Shown: positions 63,906 through 64,000 of the stretch, piece after piece
Numbering within the stretch: position 1 is the first letter of the stretch
Layout: the number at the start of each line of letters is the position of its first letter
Assembly (NCBI RefSeq): GCF_001428625.1
Contig: NZ_LMIE01000029.1
Span: forward strand, 351,558-415,557
Direction of reading: 5' to 3'
Length of the DNA stretch: 64,000 nt
From: Hydrogenophaga sp. Root209
Lineage (GTDB): Bacteria > Pseudomonadota > Gammaproteobacteria > Burkholderiales > Burkholderiaceae_C
Position numbers and translations under genes: made by a program
Notes under the pieces: model-generated
The model's database searches: none
Seen by the model: the letters and a program-made list of their open reading frames with translations, nothing else
What the model was told of the DNA's origin: nothing

Positions 63906-64000
63906 TGAACCGCCCCGTATTTTGAGGAGGCTCTTTTCTCTGAGAGGATTGAGCCATGAAGAAGTCGAACCACTTTTCACCTGAGGTCCGCGAACGCGCC
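63906..64000 (+). mobile_element. IS3-family insertion sequence, left end (continues beyond window)
   Basis: The sequence TGAACCGCCCCGTATTTTGA has the look of an IS3-family left inverted repeat (TGAACCGCCCCG-type ends) and stands 50 bases before an orfA start codon. The right end and target duplication are outside the window. Confidence 0.75.
63956..64000 (+). CDS. IS3-family transposase OrfA, N-terminal fragment (3' end outside window)
   Basis: Only 15 codons are in the window. They read MKKSNHFSPEVRERA, the start of the helix-turn-helix OrfA of IS3-group elements (typically followed by VRMV). GAGAGGATTGAGCC before the ATG is a usable ribosome-binding site. The frame is open to the window edge. 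Confidence 0.8.
   Translation, partial: MKKSNHFSPEVRERA

Noticed and set aside
63652-63973. Short minus-strand frames near the IS end
   Set aside because: They run across the IS inverted repeat and the orfA start, lack ribosome-binding sites and show no motif.

Overview
The window looks like chromosomal DNA of a beta-proteobacterium of the order Burkholderiales, most likely family Comamonadaceae (a Hydrogenophaga/Acidovorax-like genome). The basis is high GC, dense coding with many ATGA/TGATG stop-start overlaps, and marker gene orders: mla-ABC-bolA-murA-his-hinT-tat, gltBD, pilMNOPQ-aroK-aroB-dgt, ponA/cyaY/lptM-lysA, and System II cytochrome c maturation beside cytochrome c4. Genus is inference. 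No rRNA, tRNA or CRISPR array was seen.

Region by region. 1-0.6 kb: 3' end of a periplasmic HtrA-type protease. 0.6-18 kb, almost all minus strand: transcription runs from mlaFEDACB (outer-membrane lipid asymmetry) through an ABC-2 type exporter, a BolA-like protein, murA (peptidoglycan), hisGDCBHAF, hisIE, a DUF4870 membrane protein, hinT and tatABC. It is broken only by one plus-strand LapA-like gene between hisF and hisI. 18-24.3 kb: glutamate synthase gltB-gltD, closed by a clear terminator. 24.4-26.5 kb: a RayT (REP-associated tyrosine transposase) element with inverted terminal motifs, and an MFS transporter. 26.5-34.5 kb: type IV pilus assembly pilMNOPQ followed by aroK, aroB and dgt. 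34.7-39 kb: PBP1A, frataxin, LptM and diaminopimelate decarboxylase. 39-45.2 kb: MsrPQ periplasmic methionine sulfoxide repair and cytochrome c biogenesis (ResB, CcsB) with cytochrome c4. 45.3-53.2 kb: EngB GTPase, an alpha/beta hydrolase, two lipid A acyltransferase paralogs, metK, an orphan PAS histidine kinase and an SDR oxidoreductase. 53.2-55 kb: a 7TM-DISM sensor with a degenerate GGDEF domain.

From about 55 kb to the end the character changes. GC is visibly lower in several genes, intergenic spaces are longer, and a decayed gene fragment is present. Six consecutive minus-strand genes are nearly all predicted to be exported, membrane-anchored or lipoproteins: an unrecognised secreted protein, a one-TM protein, a DUF2272 lipoprotein, an HExxH metalloprotease-like protein translationally coupled to a membrane-tethered alpha/beta hydrolase, and another lipoprotein. 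The left end of an IS3-family element closes the window. I read this as an accessory island encoding an envelope-directed gene set of unknown function.

The two observations I find most worth following are this island, especially the hydrolase-metalloprotease pair, and the metK leader. In that leader a 9-bp hairpin carries a loop that can pair with the metK Shine-Dalgarno region to make an H-type pseudoknot, the architecture of small translational SAM riboswitches.
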